A DNA stretch of 52,793 nt from Sphingopyxis sp. KK2 (GCF_001990265.1 NZ_LYVN01000012.1:1-52793); one strand, 5' to 3'. Positions 25,718 through 33,869 are shown, numbered from the stretch's first letter. Numbers and translations: made by a program. The notes: a model not told the origin generated them from the sequence alone.

Positions 25718-26545
25718 TCACGCTTTCAGCTTTATCTTCCGTTCGACTTCCGCACCGGATTTCTCGGCGCTCTTTCGGCGATTGAAGACGCTACGCATAT
25801 GCCGCATGTCGGCGGGGCTCAGATGTTTTTCCGCAGCGACGAACTGCTCCTGTTCCTCTTCGCGAATGTGATGGAGGTATTTTTCCTTGGTCGCCGCAAA
25901 ACGACGTAGCCATCCGGGCGAGGCCATGTCACGAGCGGCGAGATCGGCAAACATGTCGTCGATTTCCTTATGCTCGGCGACAGCATGACGGGCATCCTCG
26001 GTCGTCTCGGGATTGCGTAGCACCGTCGACCACAGTGCCTGCTCTTCGGCGGCTGCATGGCCTTTGATTTCGTGCACTAGCTCGCTGAAAAGACGGACCC
26101 GGTCGGGCGACTTGCCGACGGTGTCCTCGATCATCGCAAACAGCGCCCGATGCTTGTCATGGTCTTCGACGAGACGCCCGAAAATGTTCGGGTCACCGCG
26201 AAACGTCGTCGCGGGTGTGGAGCCGATGCGCGCGGCGCGATCGGGGGCGATCGCTTTCGCTTCGGAAATGGCGGCAGCCTTTGCCGCTTCGGGTGATCTG
26301 CGGACCTTTGTACGGACTGCCATATCGAGCTCCTCCGGCGATGCACTCCAGTCTCGCTCGCGGATGATCGCACCGCACTCGCCCCCGGCTTTTGGCCAGT
26401 CGACCTTGCGGGAGGCAGGAAGCAGCAGTCGCCGGGCGGCATCGAGAAGTTCCCGTTCGCCCAGGCGACCGCCGGCAAGGCATTCTGCCGCGAGGCTATG
26501 CCAGTCGGCAAGAAAATCGGGAGGTGGGGTGGGTCCTTCAGGCAT
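25718..26545 (-). CDS. Hemerythrin HHE-domain protein with N-terminal extension
   Basis: The hemerythrin part shows the di-iron ligand pattern: D-H-D-K-H-R-A-L-F, then E-I-K-G-H-A-A-A-E-E, and E-H-K-E-I-D-D-M-F with Y-L-H-H-I-R-E-E-E-Q-E near the end. Such proteins bind O2 or NO or sense oxygen and iron. Two starts are plausible. ATG 26545 (GAGG eight bases upstream) gives 275 residues; the internal ATG 26323 (M-A-V-R-T-K-V) has the stronger GGAGGAG six bases upstream and gives 201 residues, the usual domain content. The first 74 residues are in frame without a stop and have no family I know. A basic tail ends the protein. Confidence 0.75.
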   Translation of the reverse strand: MPEGPTPPPDFLADWHSLAAECLAGGRLGERELLDAARRLLLPASRKVDWPKAGGECGAIIRERDWSASPEELDMAVRTKVRRSPEAAKAAAISEAKAIAPDRAARIGSTPATTFRGDPNIFGRLVEDHDKHRALFAMIEDTVGKSPDRVRLFSELVHEIKGHAAAEEQALWSTVLRNPETTEDARHAVAEHKEIDDMFADLAARDMASPGWLRRFAATKEKYLHHIREEEQEQFVAAEKHLSPADMRHMRSVFNRRKSAEKSGAEVERKIKLKA

Positions 26546-26879
26546 GTCGGTGCCTCACCATATCGCCGGAAATTGTCAATCTATAAGCGCCGGCCCCTAG
26601 CCTGTGCGAGTATGCCATCGGCCATCGCATCATGCGCTATTCCCATCATTGCCAGCTTCGATACCGGCGCAATTCTTTGCATGAATGCAGGAGAGGCAAA
26701 GTCGGGGCGGCGCATCGGCTCGGGGGCGGGAGGCGGATCAATCTGTCCTCGGACAGGCATTTCACCACGCCTTGACGTCGCGGTCCTCGGCAACGAAATG
26801 GCTAGCTGCGGGTATTGTGCGATGCATTACCGCCCGGGTTCGATCCGGGCAAACCATTGGCGGAAAGGCATGAACGCCC
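26546..26879. other. Divergent leader of hemerythrin and LOV kinase
   Basis: No gene is seen. A GCCCGG / CCGGGC hairpin with a GTTCGAT loop at 26832-26850 lies 30 bases before the kinase start. Confidence 0.45.
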
Positions 26880-28565
26880 GTGCATGATGATGACAGAAAG
26901 GCGCTTGGGTCGGTCGGAACCGCGGCGCCGGTGAGCGAGACGGGCCGCGATCATCGCCGCGACACCACGGTCACGCATGGCGGGCTCGACGAAAGGGGAA
27001 GTGTCTTTTTCGCCGCGATCGAGATGACGCGGATGCCGATGATCCTCACCGATCCCAATCTGCCGGACAACCCCATCGCATTCGCCAACAAGGCCTTCCT
27101 CGATCTGACGGGCTATGAAGAGGCCGAAGTCCTCGGCCGCAACTGCCGCTTTCTGCAGGGCGCCCAGACCGATCGCGATAGTGTAGCGGAGCTGCGCGAT
27201 GCGGTCGAGCGGCGCCAGTCCATCGCCATAGAGATTCTCAACTACAAGCGGGACGGGACGCCCTTCTGGAACGCGGTGTTCATCGGCCCCGTCTACGACA
27301 CCAGCGGCAAGCTCCTCTACTTTTTCGCCAGCCAGCTTGACGTTACGCGGCGTCGCGAGAGCGAACAGGCCTCGCAGCACGCGCAGAAGATGGAAGCCAT
27401 CGGCCAGCTGACCGCGGGGCTTGCGCATGACTTCAACAACCTCCTCCAGGTCGTGAATGGCAATCTCGAATTGCTCGGCTCGCGGATCGATGACGAAAAG
27501 CAGCGCAGCTATCTTGAGCGCGCACAAGGTGCCGCCGAACGCGGCGCCAAACTCACCGGGCAGCTGCTCGCCTTCGCCCGCAAGACGCGCCTCACGCCGC
27601 GGGCCATCGACGTCAACGAATGCATCCACGCGTTTGCCGACATGCTCGAGAGCTCGCTCGGCACCCGGGTCGAGCTTCATCTGTCGCTGCGGCGCGGCCT
27701 GCCGAAAGCGGTGCTCGACCCAGAGCAGTTGGAGATGGCGATCCTCAACGTCGCGCTAAATGCGCGCGACGCCATGCCGACGGGCGGGCTGCTGACGATT
27801 TCGACCGCGAAACTGCATCTTAATGGCGATGCGCCGGCGCGGGGCCTGACACCGGGTGACTATGTCGCGATCGAACTTGCCGACGAAGGCGAGGGCATGG
27901 AAGACCATGTCATCGCCCGTGCTGCCGAGCCGTTTTTCACGACCAAGGCGACGGGTAAGGGAACCGGCCTCGGGCTCGCCATGGCGACGGGGTTTGTCCA
28001 GCAGTCGCGGGGGCGGATGGAAATCGAGAGCAAGGTGGGCGTAGGCACCACCGTGCGCTTGCTATTTCCCGTCGCGTTATCGGGCGAAGGGGAGAATAGC
28101 GAGGTAGCGCCGCTCTCGTCGCCGACCGATGTGCGCGGATCGGCGCACATCCTGCTCGTCGAGGACAATGCCGATGTACGGACACTCGCTCGCGAGAATC
28201 TCGAGGGTGCAGGGTACCGCGTGACCGTGGCGGAGAATGGCGACGCGGGTCTGGCAGCCTTCAAACAAGCCATGGGCGATGATCCCTTCGATCTCCTGTT
28301 CACCGACATCGTCATGCCGGGGACGATGAACGGGATCGCCCTTGCCGACGCGATCGCCCGGCTTGCTCCGAACCTGCCCGTCCTGATGGCGACCGGCTAT
28401 AATGAGGAGCTTGTTGCCGAGGAGCCCCGGCGTTCAGGACGCGACGTGCTCGGGAAACCCTATCGGAAGGGCGAACTGCTCGATCGTGTGTCGCAGGCAC
28501 TCGCCAGGCCCGGGCCCGACGGAGATCGACGTATACCGTCAGATTTTGGCGCCGCTGAGGAATGA
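26880..28565 (+). CDS. LOV-domain blue-light histidine kinase with receiver domain
   Basis: A 561-residue hybrid kinase. The LOV domain (about 40-157) has the photoactive Cys89 in G-R-N-C-R-F-L-Q-G, which forms a flavin adduct under blue light. The H-box M-E-A-I-G-Q-L-T-A-G-L-A-H183-D-F-N-N-L-L is followed by the ATPase N-box (N-V-A-L-N-A-R-D-A-M) and G-T-G-L-G-L-A. The receiver (about 423-540) has E-D-N, the phospho-acceptor D476 in F-T-D-I-V-M-P-G, and K526. It is soluble, with no membrane segment. The start is GTG at 26880. No separate output regulator is adjacent, so the phosphate target is unknown. Its end overlaps the convergent SRAP gene by 27 bases. Confidence 0.92.
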   Translation: MHDDDRKALGSVGTAAPVSETGRDHRRDTTVTHGGLDERGSVFFAAIEMTRMPMILTDPNLPDNPIAFANKAFLDLTGYEEAEVLGRNCRFLQGAQTDRDSVAELRDAVERRQSIAIEILNYKRDGTPFWNAVFIGPVYDTSGKLLYFFASQLDVTRRRESEQASQHAQKMEAIGQLTAGLAHDFNNLLQVVNGNLELLGSRIDDEKQRSYLERAQGAAERGAKLTGQLLAFARKTRLTPRAIDVNECIHAFADMLESSLGTRVELHLSLRRGLPKAVLDPEQLEMAILNVALNARDAMPTGGLLTISTAKLHLNGDAPARGLTPGDYVAIELADEGEGMEDHVIARAAEPFFTTKATGKGTGLGLAMATGFVQQSRGRMEIESKVGVGTTVRLLFPVALSGEGENSEVAPLSSPTDVRGSAHILLVEDNADVRTLARENLEGAGYRVTVAENGDAGLAAFKQAMGDDPFDLLFTDIVMPGTMNGIALADAIARLAPNLPVLMATGYNEELVAEEPRRSGRDVLGKPYRKGELLDRVSQALARPGPDGDRRIPSDFGAAEE

Positions 28566-29126
28566 GTGCCGCGCTCGGGCGCACCCCAAGATGTCGCTCG
28601 CGGGGATGCGCGGATCGAGCCAGGCGGCCCAGCGGTCGCGGGGCAGGGGAATGATCTGGCGGTGATGATAGGCGGCGATGTCGGGCCCTGCCTCCATCGT
28701 CAGCAGACTGAACGCTTCGCCGACATGGGCGTCGCGCCAGATGCCCGCCATGCAGAACCAGCGATGATCCTTCAGCGTGAAGAGCCATTTATCAAGCCGC
28801 TTCTGTGCCTTGTCGGTCGGGTCTGTGAACTCGTAGAAGCCGTCACAGAGGACGAGGCAACGTTTGTCGCCGAGATCGCGGCCTTCCGAGCGGACGTTGT
28901 AGACGGGCTTGCCGCCCTGACCCGGCCAGCTCCAGCGCCGGTTGACGAGCTCGCCGATCGCGTCGCCATCGCTGCTCTTCACGATCGGCGCCATGTCGGT
29001 GATGCGGACATCCTCTCGCGCCGGCACGTTCGGCGCGCCCTCGGGCATCCTGATCTTGATCTGGAGGTCATCGAAATCCTCGGCGATCGAGGCGATATCG
29101 ACTTCCAACCTGTAATCATTGCACAT
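28539..29126 (-). CDS. SRAP (YedK/HMCES-type) protein 1
   Basis: A 195-residue SOS response-associated peptidase domain protein. M-C-N-D-Y gives Cys2, which becomes the new N-terminus and makes a thiazolidine link to abasic sites in single-stranded DNA. The other active-site residues are visible: Asn in Y-N-V-R-S-E, Glu in C-D-G-F-Y-E-F, and His in Y-H-H-R-Q-I-I-P-L. The role is protection of abasic sites at replication forks. It is divergent from the second SRAP gene, and a LexA-type box lies between them. Confidence 0.92.
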   Translation of the reverse strand: MCNDYRLEVDIASIAEDFDDLQIKIRMPEGAPNVPAREDVRITDMAPIVKSSDGDAIGELVNRRWSWPGQGGKPVYNVRSEGRDLGDKRCLVLCDGFYEFTDPTDKAQKRLDKWLFTLKDHRWFCMAGIWRDAHVGEAFSLLTMEAGPDIAAYHHRQIIPLPRDRWAAWLDPRIPASDILGCARARHSFLSGAKI

Positions 29127-29173
29127 GCGTGCGCATTCCCTGTCGCCCTTGGCCGCGCTTGCGACTCAGTATC

Positions 29174-29188
29174 GTTCCCATTATGTTC
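29174..29188. promoter_or_regulatory. Alphaproteobacterial LexA/SOS box
   Basis: GTTC, seven bases, GTTC: the direct-repeat operator known for alphaproteobacterial LexA. It is 48-62 bases upstream of SRAP1 and just before the SRAP2 start. Confidence 0.75.
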
Positions 29189-29193
29189 CAACT

Positions 29194-29703
29194 ATGAGCG
29201 GCGCGCCAACCCCTTTCGACCCCGAGTCCGCGGACGGCTGCCGTGCGCTCATAAGACGCAATCCCGTGGATGAAAGCGAGATCGAAATGGTCGAGGCGGT
29301 TTGGGGCAGCGACCCGCGCTTCTCCGACGGCATCAACTATCGCTTTGTCCGCTCGGAAGGCCGCGCCTTTCCGATGCGCCGCTGCCTGATCCCCGCGTCG
29401 GAATTCCGGATGGGGACGGGCGATCATCGCTACCGGGTGACGCTCGACAGCGGCAATTTCTTCTACCTTGCTGCGATCTGGGACCCGCCGCTCGCCGACT
29501 GGCCGCTCTCCTATCGCATTCTCACCATCCCGGCGGGTGCCGATGTCATACCCTATCAGTCGCGCCACGGGGTTATCGTCCAGCGGCGCGACGTTATGGG
29601 GTGGCTCGACGGGAGCATCCCGAACGAGGTGCTGTTCGAGGAACCGCCGCGCCACAGCTTCTTCGTCGAACCGCTGAAGGCGCAGACCGAGTTCGCGCTA
29701 TGA
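29194..29703 (+). CDS. SRAP-like protein 2 lacking Cys2
   Basis: About 169 residues from ATG 29194. SRAP features remain: Asn in G-I-N-Y-R-F-V-R-S-E, Glu in I-P-A-S-E-F-R-M, I-W-D-P-P, and His in Q-S-R-H-G-V-I-V. The obligatory Met-Cys start is missing: the protein begins M-S-G-A-P-T-P, and no upstream start in frame supplies a Cys2. It may be a non-crosslinking paralogue that binds DNA only. The frame is open upstream to 29119 but overlaps SRAP1. It overlaps the following AlkB gene by ATGA, so the two are translationally coupled. Confidence 0.75.
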   Translation: MSGAPTPFDPESADGCRALIRRNPVDESEIEMVEAVWGSDPRFSDGINYRFVRSEGRAFPMRRCLIPASEFRMGTGDHRYRVTLDSGNFFYLAAIWDPPLADWPLSYRILTIPAGADVIPYQSRHGVIVQRRDVMGWLDGSIPNEVLFEEPPRHSFFVEPLKAQTEFAL

Positions 29704-30290
29704 GGTCGCGCGCCGCGCGGGCGAAGGTCACGCTGCAGCCCGCCGATCTGTTCGGCGCGCCGCTGCTGCCGGGATTGAACTACGCCGATGATGTTCTTGA
29801 TATGGCTGAAGAGACTGTGCTGATCGAGCGGATCGGTGCCGCCGGACTGACGCCGTTCCAGTTCCAGCAATGGGAAGGCAAGAGGCTCACGCGCTCGTTC
29901 GGCTGGACTTATGATTTTCAGACCGGGCGCTTTGCGCCGTCGGACCCGATTCCCGCCTGGCTCTTGCCGCTGCGCGAGCGCGCGGCCGCGTTCGCGGGGC
30001 TCGCGTCTGGCGATCTCGTGCAGGCGCTCGTCATCGAATATGGCGTCGGCGCCGGGATCGGCTGGCACAAGGATCGCCCGGTGTTCGAGCATGTCGTCGG
30101 CATTTCGCTGGGGGCCGAGGCGGCGATGCGGTTCCGGCGGCGGATAGGCTCGCGTTTCGAGCGGGTCTCGGTGCCGCTCGCGCCGCGGTCGATCTATCAT
30201 CTGGACTGCGAAGCGCGAACGGATTGGGAGCACAGTATTGTCGATATGCCGGCACCCCGCTGGTCGGTGACGTTCCGGAGCCTGCGCTAG
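29700..30290 (+). CDS. AlkB-type 2OG-Fe(II) dioxygenase
   Basis: A 196-residue alkylated-nucleic-acid demethylase. The iron ligands are H-K-D in G-W-H-K-D-R-P and a distal His in W-E-H-S-I; the 2OG-binding arginines are in the terminal R-W-S-V-T-F-R-S-L-R. The upstream L-V-I-E-Y-G-V-G-A-G-I-G-W-H is the AlkB-family core. It removes methyl groups from 1-methyladenine and 3-methylcytosine by oxidation. It is coupled to SRAP2 by a 4-base overlap and sits downstream of an SOS box, so it is probably damage-inducible. It could also act on RNA, as some ALKBH4/8-like proteins do. Confidence 0.9.
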   Translation: MRSRAARAKVTLQPADLFGAPLLPGLNYADDVLDMAEETVLIERIGAAGLTPFQFQQWEGKRLTRSFGWTYDFQTGRFAPSDPIPAWLLPLRERAAAFAGLASGDLVQALVIEYGVGAGIGWHKDRPVFEHVVGISLGAEAAMRFRRRIGSRFERVSVPLAPRSIYHLDCEARTDWEHSIVDMPAPRWSVTFRSLR

Positions 30291-30424
30291 CCTAAGCGTT
30301 TTGAGCCGATGTTTGCGCCTAAGATCATGCGCCCAAACAAAATATCGTGTCGCCGGGAACCGGATAAGGGGTATCCGGGTATTCCCGGCGAGCTTCAAAA
30401 CGATAATGGTTTGAGTGCTTCCCA

Positions 30425-30450
30425 CCGGGCCGCGCTCTCGCGCGGCCCGG
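30425..30450. terminator. Bidirectional hairpin between AlkB and PfpI genes
   Basis: CCGGGCCGCG pairs with CGCGGCCCGG around a 6-base loop between two convergent genes. Confidence 0.65.
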
Positions 30451-30488
30451 ACTAACTTCCACCCTTTTCTTGTCCCGGAATGCCGTCG

Positions 30489-31043
30489 TTAGGTGTGGGC
30501 ATCGACCGGCCCGAGCGCGTCGATGATCGCGTCGCAGAAGGCCGGGAGATCGTCGGGGCAGCGGCTCGTGATGATGTTGCCGTCGACAACCACTTCCTCG
30601 TCGACCACCTCGGCGCCGGCATTGGCGACATCGGTGCGGATCGACTTATAGCTCGTCATTTTCCTGCCCTTGGCGAGACCGGCTTCGACGAGCAGCCAGG
30701 GCGCGTGGCAGATCGCGGCAACGGGCTTGCCGGCGTCGGCAAAGGCCTTGATCAGCGCGATCGCCTTGTCGTCGACACGCAGCAGGTCGGGATTGATCTG
30801 GCCGCCCGGAAGAACAAGGGCGTCATAATCCTCTGCCTTGGCATCTGCGATCAGCAGATCGACTTCGATCTCATCGCCCCAATCGTCTTCGTCCCAGCCG
30901 GTGATGTCGCCGGTCTCGAGCGAGGCGATGTCGATTTCGGCGCCCGCATCCTGAAGCCGCTTGAGGGGCACTTCGAGTTCGGATTGTTCGAAGCCGTCGG
31001 TCGCCATGATGAGAATGCGGCGCGTGTCGAGGGGATTGGCCAT
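30489..31043 (-). CDS. DJ-1/PfpI-family (type 1 glutamine amidotransferase-like) protein
   Basis: A 184-residue single-domain protein. The nucleophile elbow is A-A-I-C-H-A-P-W, with E19 in D-G-F-E-Q-S-E and A-L-V-L-P-G-G before it. This pattern matches the YhbO/PfpI stress proteins, described as proteases, chaperones or glyoxalase/deglycases. AAGGAG lies eight bases before the ATG. It is monocistronic. Confidence 0.9.
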   Translation of the reverse strand: MANPLDTRRILIMATDGFEQSELEVPLKRLQDAGAEIDIASLETGDITGWDEDDWGDEIEVDLLIADAKAEDYDALVLPGGQINPDLLRVDDKAIALIKAFADAGKPVAAICHAPWLLVEAGLAKGRKMTSYKSIRTDVANAGAEVVDEEVVVDGNIITSRCPDDLPAFCDAIIDALGPVDAHT

Positions 31044-31384
31044 CTGATTGTCTCCTTGATGTCTTTCGACAATGCGCGGCGGCGGGAGATGTTGCGGCGT
31101 CCACGGCAGAACGCCCCGCGTTCGATCTGAGCAGATGCTGGATTGGCTTCAGGACGTTTGCCCTGACCTGTCGAAAGCGCTTTGACGGAACATGCCATTC
31201 CTGTCGCTACCGCGACGTCCTGAAAGCCCCATCCAGGTGGAAGAACCCGGGTGGGACTGCTTGTGAAGCAGGAAAATTCTCGGGATCTGAAGCGGGACAT
31301 TGACGCGCAAAGGAACCGAATATCTTATCGTGATAATCGAAAGAAATTTGAGGAATTCGATTCCGGCTCGGCCGAGGGGGGCTC
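31044..31384. other. Intergenic region upstream of orphan secreted protein
   Basis: About 340 bases, more A/T-rich than the surroundings. No gene or clear motif is seen. Confidence 0.45.
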
Positions 31385-32050
31385 ATGCGACTGACAGGGT
31401 TTGGCCGACGTGCCGTTCAGACCACCGCTCTGGCGAGCTTGCTGGTGGCCGGGGGCGTCGCATCAAGCACGGCGCAGGCGCAAAATCAGCAAACCCAGCA
31501 ATGCCTGTACGAGAAAAGAGGCAATTTCGTGCACTCACGCTCTTCCGCGCGGTACGGCGGCGTCGCCTCGTACAATGCCACCGAATATATGTTCACGCCG
31601 CATAATGACATGGTGCGGTTGAGCCTCACCTTGACGGCTGCTGCGGAAGCAAACGACAATCCAAAGGCCAGTATCAGTCTTGTGGCCGAAAACGCAGACG
31701 ATGCTTCGCTTCATGACCTGTATGAAGAGATCGATCCGCCTGACCCGATTCCTGTCGAGCGGCTGCGCATTGTGGACGAAGTGAACACGGTCCTTCTGGA
31801 CTGGCGTGACCAGCAGCCGGCGAACTGGCGGCAGCCGAACCCTCTCATTGTTGCCGAACCTGGTAGCCAACTGGAGCGAAGCATGTTGAACGGACAGCCG
31901 GTTTGGATCGAAGTCACAGTGAAAGGCGCCGGGATATCTAGGCTACGGATGCGTAGCCTGAAACTAGCGCGCGCGTTTTTTGATGCCCGGGTGATGGCTA
32001 ATGATCTGGTGGCGAAGGCGCATGATGGACGGTGCACCCTAGTCCCTTGA
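31385..32050 (+). CDS. Orphan secreted protein
   Basis: A 221-residue protein with a clear Sec signal peptide (R-R-A-V, a hydrophobic stretch, then S-S-T-A-Q-A-Q-N with cleavage near residue 33). The mature part has few cysteines (Q-Q-C-L-Y and G-R-C-T-L), a T-A-A-A-E-A-N-D-N segment and a central acidic loop E-E-I-D-P-P-D-P. I recognise no family. Base composition and codon use look less G/C-biased than the neighbours, which suggests transfer. GAGGGGGG lies just upstream of the ATG. It is alone between two long intergenic regions. Confidence 0.6.
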   Translation: MRLTGFGRRAVQTTALASLLVAGGVASSTAQAQNQQTQQCLYEKRGNFVHSRSSARYGGVASYNATEYMFTPHNDMVRLSLTLTAAAEANDNPKASISLVAENADDASLHDLYEEIDPPDPIPVERLRIVDEVNTVLLDWRDQQPANWRQPNPLIVAEPGSQLERSMLNGQPVWIEVTVKGAGISRLRMRSLKLARAFFDARVMANDLVAKAHDGRCTLVP

Positions 32051-32401
32051 TCTCTCCCCGGTCGGCAGCCGAGACCGAATGTCACTGATGCCACAAACGT
32101 GGCCTTAGGAAAGTCTGGACCGAGGCAGCGACCGCTTGGCGCCCGAAATCAGACGTTCGAACTACGCGCAGAGCGACAGGGATCCGGTCGAACTATTAAA
32201 AGCGCAATGTCCGCAATCGGCCAAACGGAGCCGCGCCACGGGCTCAGCTTCATAATGCTGCGCGCGCCATGACGGAGTAGATCGGGGCATGATCCAACTC
32301 TCAAAGGCCGTGCGGGTCCATCCCATTTTGCACCACGAGCAAAACTATGACACTTAAGCATATGCTTGACTAACGAAATTCTTGCGGTATCAGTTTAGCA
32401 T
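32051..32401. other. Control region of the ArsR-AHSA1-GST operon
   Basis: No gene. Its right end holds the operon promoter (TTGACT 32366-32371, TATCAG 32388-32393) and two AGCATATGCT palindromes. Confidence 0.6.
32356..32367. promoter_or_regulatory. Palindromic operator 1, ArsR-AHSA1-GST operon
   Basis: AAGCATATGCTT, a perfect 12-bp palindrome overlapping the putative -35 TTGACT at 32366-32371. Confidence 0.65.
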
Positions 32402-32406
32402 ATGCT
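32397..32406. promoter_or_regulatory. Palindromic operator 2, overlapping the start codon
   Basis: AGCATATGCT, the same core as operator 1, 40 bp away (about four helical turns) and containing the ATG at 32402 of the ArsR-family gene. Confidence 0.65.
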
Positions 32407-32749
32407 TCAGTATGATGCCAAACCGCTGGACCTCATTTTTCACGCTCTGTCCGATGCGGGGCGCAGGGCAATGGTCGATCGCCTGAGCCGCGGACCCACC
32501 TCGGTAAGTGATCTTGCCCGACCGATGCCCATGACCTTATCGGCGGTCGTTCAGCACCTGAAGATACTCGAAGAAGCGGGCCTCGTGAAAAGCGAGAAGG
32601 TGGGACGCGTTCGTACCTGCACGCTCGAAATGAGCGCGATGGCCAATGTCGAGCGTTGGATCGCCGAGCGCAAACGCTTCTGGCAGCAGCAATATGACCA
32701 GCTTGAGGCCTATTTGGCTGATAGTGCGCCCAAGGAGAATGACGAATGA
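32402..32749 (+). CDS. ArsR/SmtB-type regulator of the AHSA1-GST operon
   Basis: A 115-residue winged-helix regulator. L-I-F-H-A-L-S-D-A-G-R-R-A-M-V-D-R-L-S, then S-V-S-D-L-A and L-S-A-V-V-Q-H-L-K-I-L-E-E-A-G-L-V, then the wing S-E-K-V-G-R-V-R-T-C-T-L are all in place. It belongs to the non-metal subgroup that goes with AHSA1/SRPBCC genes; no metal-binding cysteine cluster is seen. Two palindromes, one over the promoter and one over the start codon, suggest tight autorepression. Its stop overlaps the next start (ATGA). Confidence 0.9.
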   Translation: MLQYDAKPLDLIFHALSDAGRRAMVDRLSRGPTSVSDLARPMPMTLSAVVQHLKILEEAGLVKSEKVGRVRTCTLEMSAMANVERWIAERKRFWQQQYDQLEAYLADSAPKENDE

Positions 32750-33219
32750 CTGTTACCAACGCCTCCTTCACGATCGAGCGGGTGCTGAATGCCAAGCCCG
32801 AGCGTGTGTTCGCCGCCTACAAAAGTCTTGAAGCTAGGAGCGCGTGGTTCAAGGCGCCCTCCGATATTGAGACGCTGGATCGCGAGCTCGACTTCCGGGT
32901 CGGCGGAAAAGAACGTTTTCATGCCCGTTGGCCGAGCGGTCTCGTCACTGACTTCCAAGCGGTCTATCACGACATTGTCGAAAATGAACGGATCGTGCTC
33001 GTCTACGATCTATTCCATGATGGCGACAAATTGTCTGTCTCCCTGCAGACTCTTGAGCTCAGGGCTGAAGGCACCCAGACGCGCCTGCTCCATACCGAAC
33101 AGGCTTCCTATTTTTCTGGCGGCATGAATGCTGTGAGCGGCCGCGAGCATGGCACCGCCTGGCATGTCGATAATCTGGTCGCCGTCATCGAAGGCCGTGA
33201 AGCGAGGGCCTTTGCATGA
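32746..33219 (+). CDS. AHSA1/SRPBCC-domain protein
   Basis: A 157-residue START-like fold protein. The opening F-T-I-E-R-V-L-N-A-K-P-E-R-V-F-A-A-Y and the following A-W-F-K-A-P, then D-F-R-V-G-G and the T-E-Q-A-S-Y-F, are typical AHSA1 motifs. These proteins bind hydrophobic ligands in a central cavity; the substrate is unknown. It is coupled at both ends by 4-base overlaps, to the ArsR-type regulator before it and the GST after it, so all three form one operon. Confidence 0.9.
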   Translation: MTVTNASFTIERVLNAKPERVFAAYKSLEARSAWFKAPSDIETLDRELDFRVGGKERFHARWPSGLVTDFQAVYHDIVENERIVLVYDLFHDGDKLSVSLQTLELRAEGTQTRLLHTEQASYFSGGMNAVSGREHGTAWHVDNLVAVIEGREARAFA

Positions 33220-33869
33220 CACTCGAACTTTTTGCGCACCCGTTCTCGTCCTATTGCCAGAAAGCACTCATCGCCTTTTACGAGAATGACATCCCCTTCA
33301 CCTACCGGATGATGGAGGATTCTGGCGTCGGGGAAGAACTCGCATCGCTGTGGCCGATGAAGCGCTTTCCGATATTGCGCGAGCACGATCGCACCGTGAT
33401 CGAAACGACCATCATCATCGAATATCTGCATCTTCATCATCCGGGACCGGTGAAGTTGATCCCCGAAGATCCGGATCTTGCCGTCGAAGCGCGGATGCTT
33501 GACCGCTTTTTCGACAATTATGTCATGACACCCCAAGGAAAATTTGTGTTCGACGCGCTTCGGCCCGCCGAAAGCCGGGATCCCTTCGGTGTCGAGGAAG
33601 CCCGCAAAATGCTGGATACCAGCTATGCTTGGCTAGATCGAAGAATGAACGGCCGCACCTGGGCCGTCGGTGATCACTTCACCCTTGCCGATTGCGCCGC
33701 CGCGCCCTCACTCTTTTATGCTGATTGGACGCACCGCATTCCGGAGCAATTCGAACATCTCGCAGCCTATCGTGCACGGCTGCTAGGACGGCCGTCGTTC
33801 GCACGCGCGATCGACGAGGCGCGCGGCTTCCGACACTATTTTCCTCTGGGAGCGCCGGACCGCGACTAG
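33216..33869 (+). CDS. Glutathione S-transferase family protein
   Basis: A 217-residue GST. The thioredoxin-like N-terminal domain has H-P-F-S-S-Y-C-Q-K-A (Ser/Cys active-site region), the cis-proline stretch K-R-F-P-I-L and the E-T-x-I-I-I-E-Y-L glutathione-binding helix. The all-helical C-terminal domain carries F-T-L-A-D-C-A-A-A-P. It conjugates glutathione to electrophiles or reduces them. It is the third gene of the ArsR-AHSA1-GST operon, an arrangement often seen for xenobiotic or thiol stress. It is convergent with the LysE gene. Confidence 0.92.
   Translation: MTLELFAHPFSSYCQKALIAFYENDIPFTYRMMEDSGVGEELASLWPMKRFPILREHDRTVIETTIIIEYLHLHHPGPVKLIPEDPDLAVEARMLDRFFDNYVMTPQGKFVFDALRPAESRDPFGVEEARKMLDTSYAWLDRRMNGRTWAVGDHFTLADCAAAPSLFYADWTHRIPEQFEHLAAYRARLLGRPSFARAIDEARGFRHYFPLGAPDRD

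Noticed and set aside
26832-26850. Hairpin with loop GTTCGAT resembling a tRNA T-arm, a possible second att site
   Set aside because: The stem is shifted by one base from a true T-arm; no acceptor, D or anticodon arm fits upstream, and the sequence differs from the tRNA-Met 3' end.
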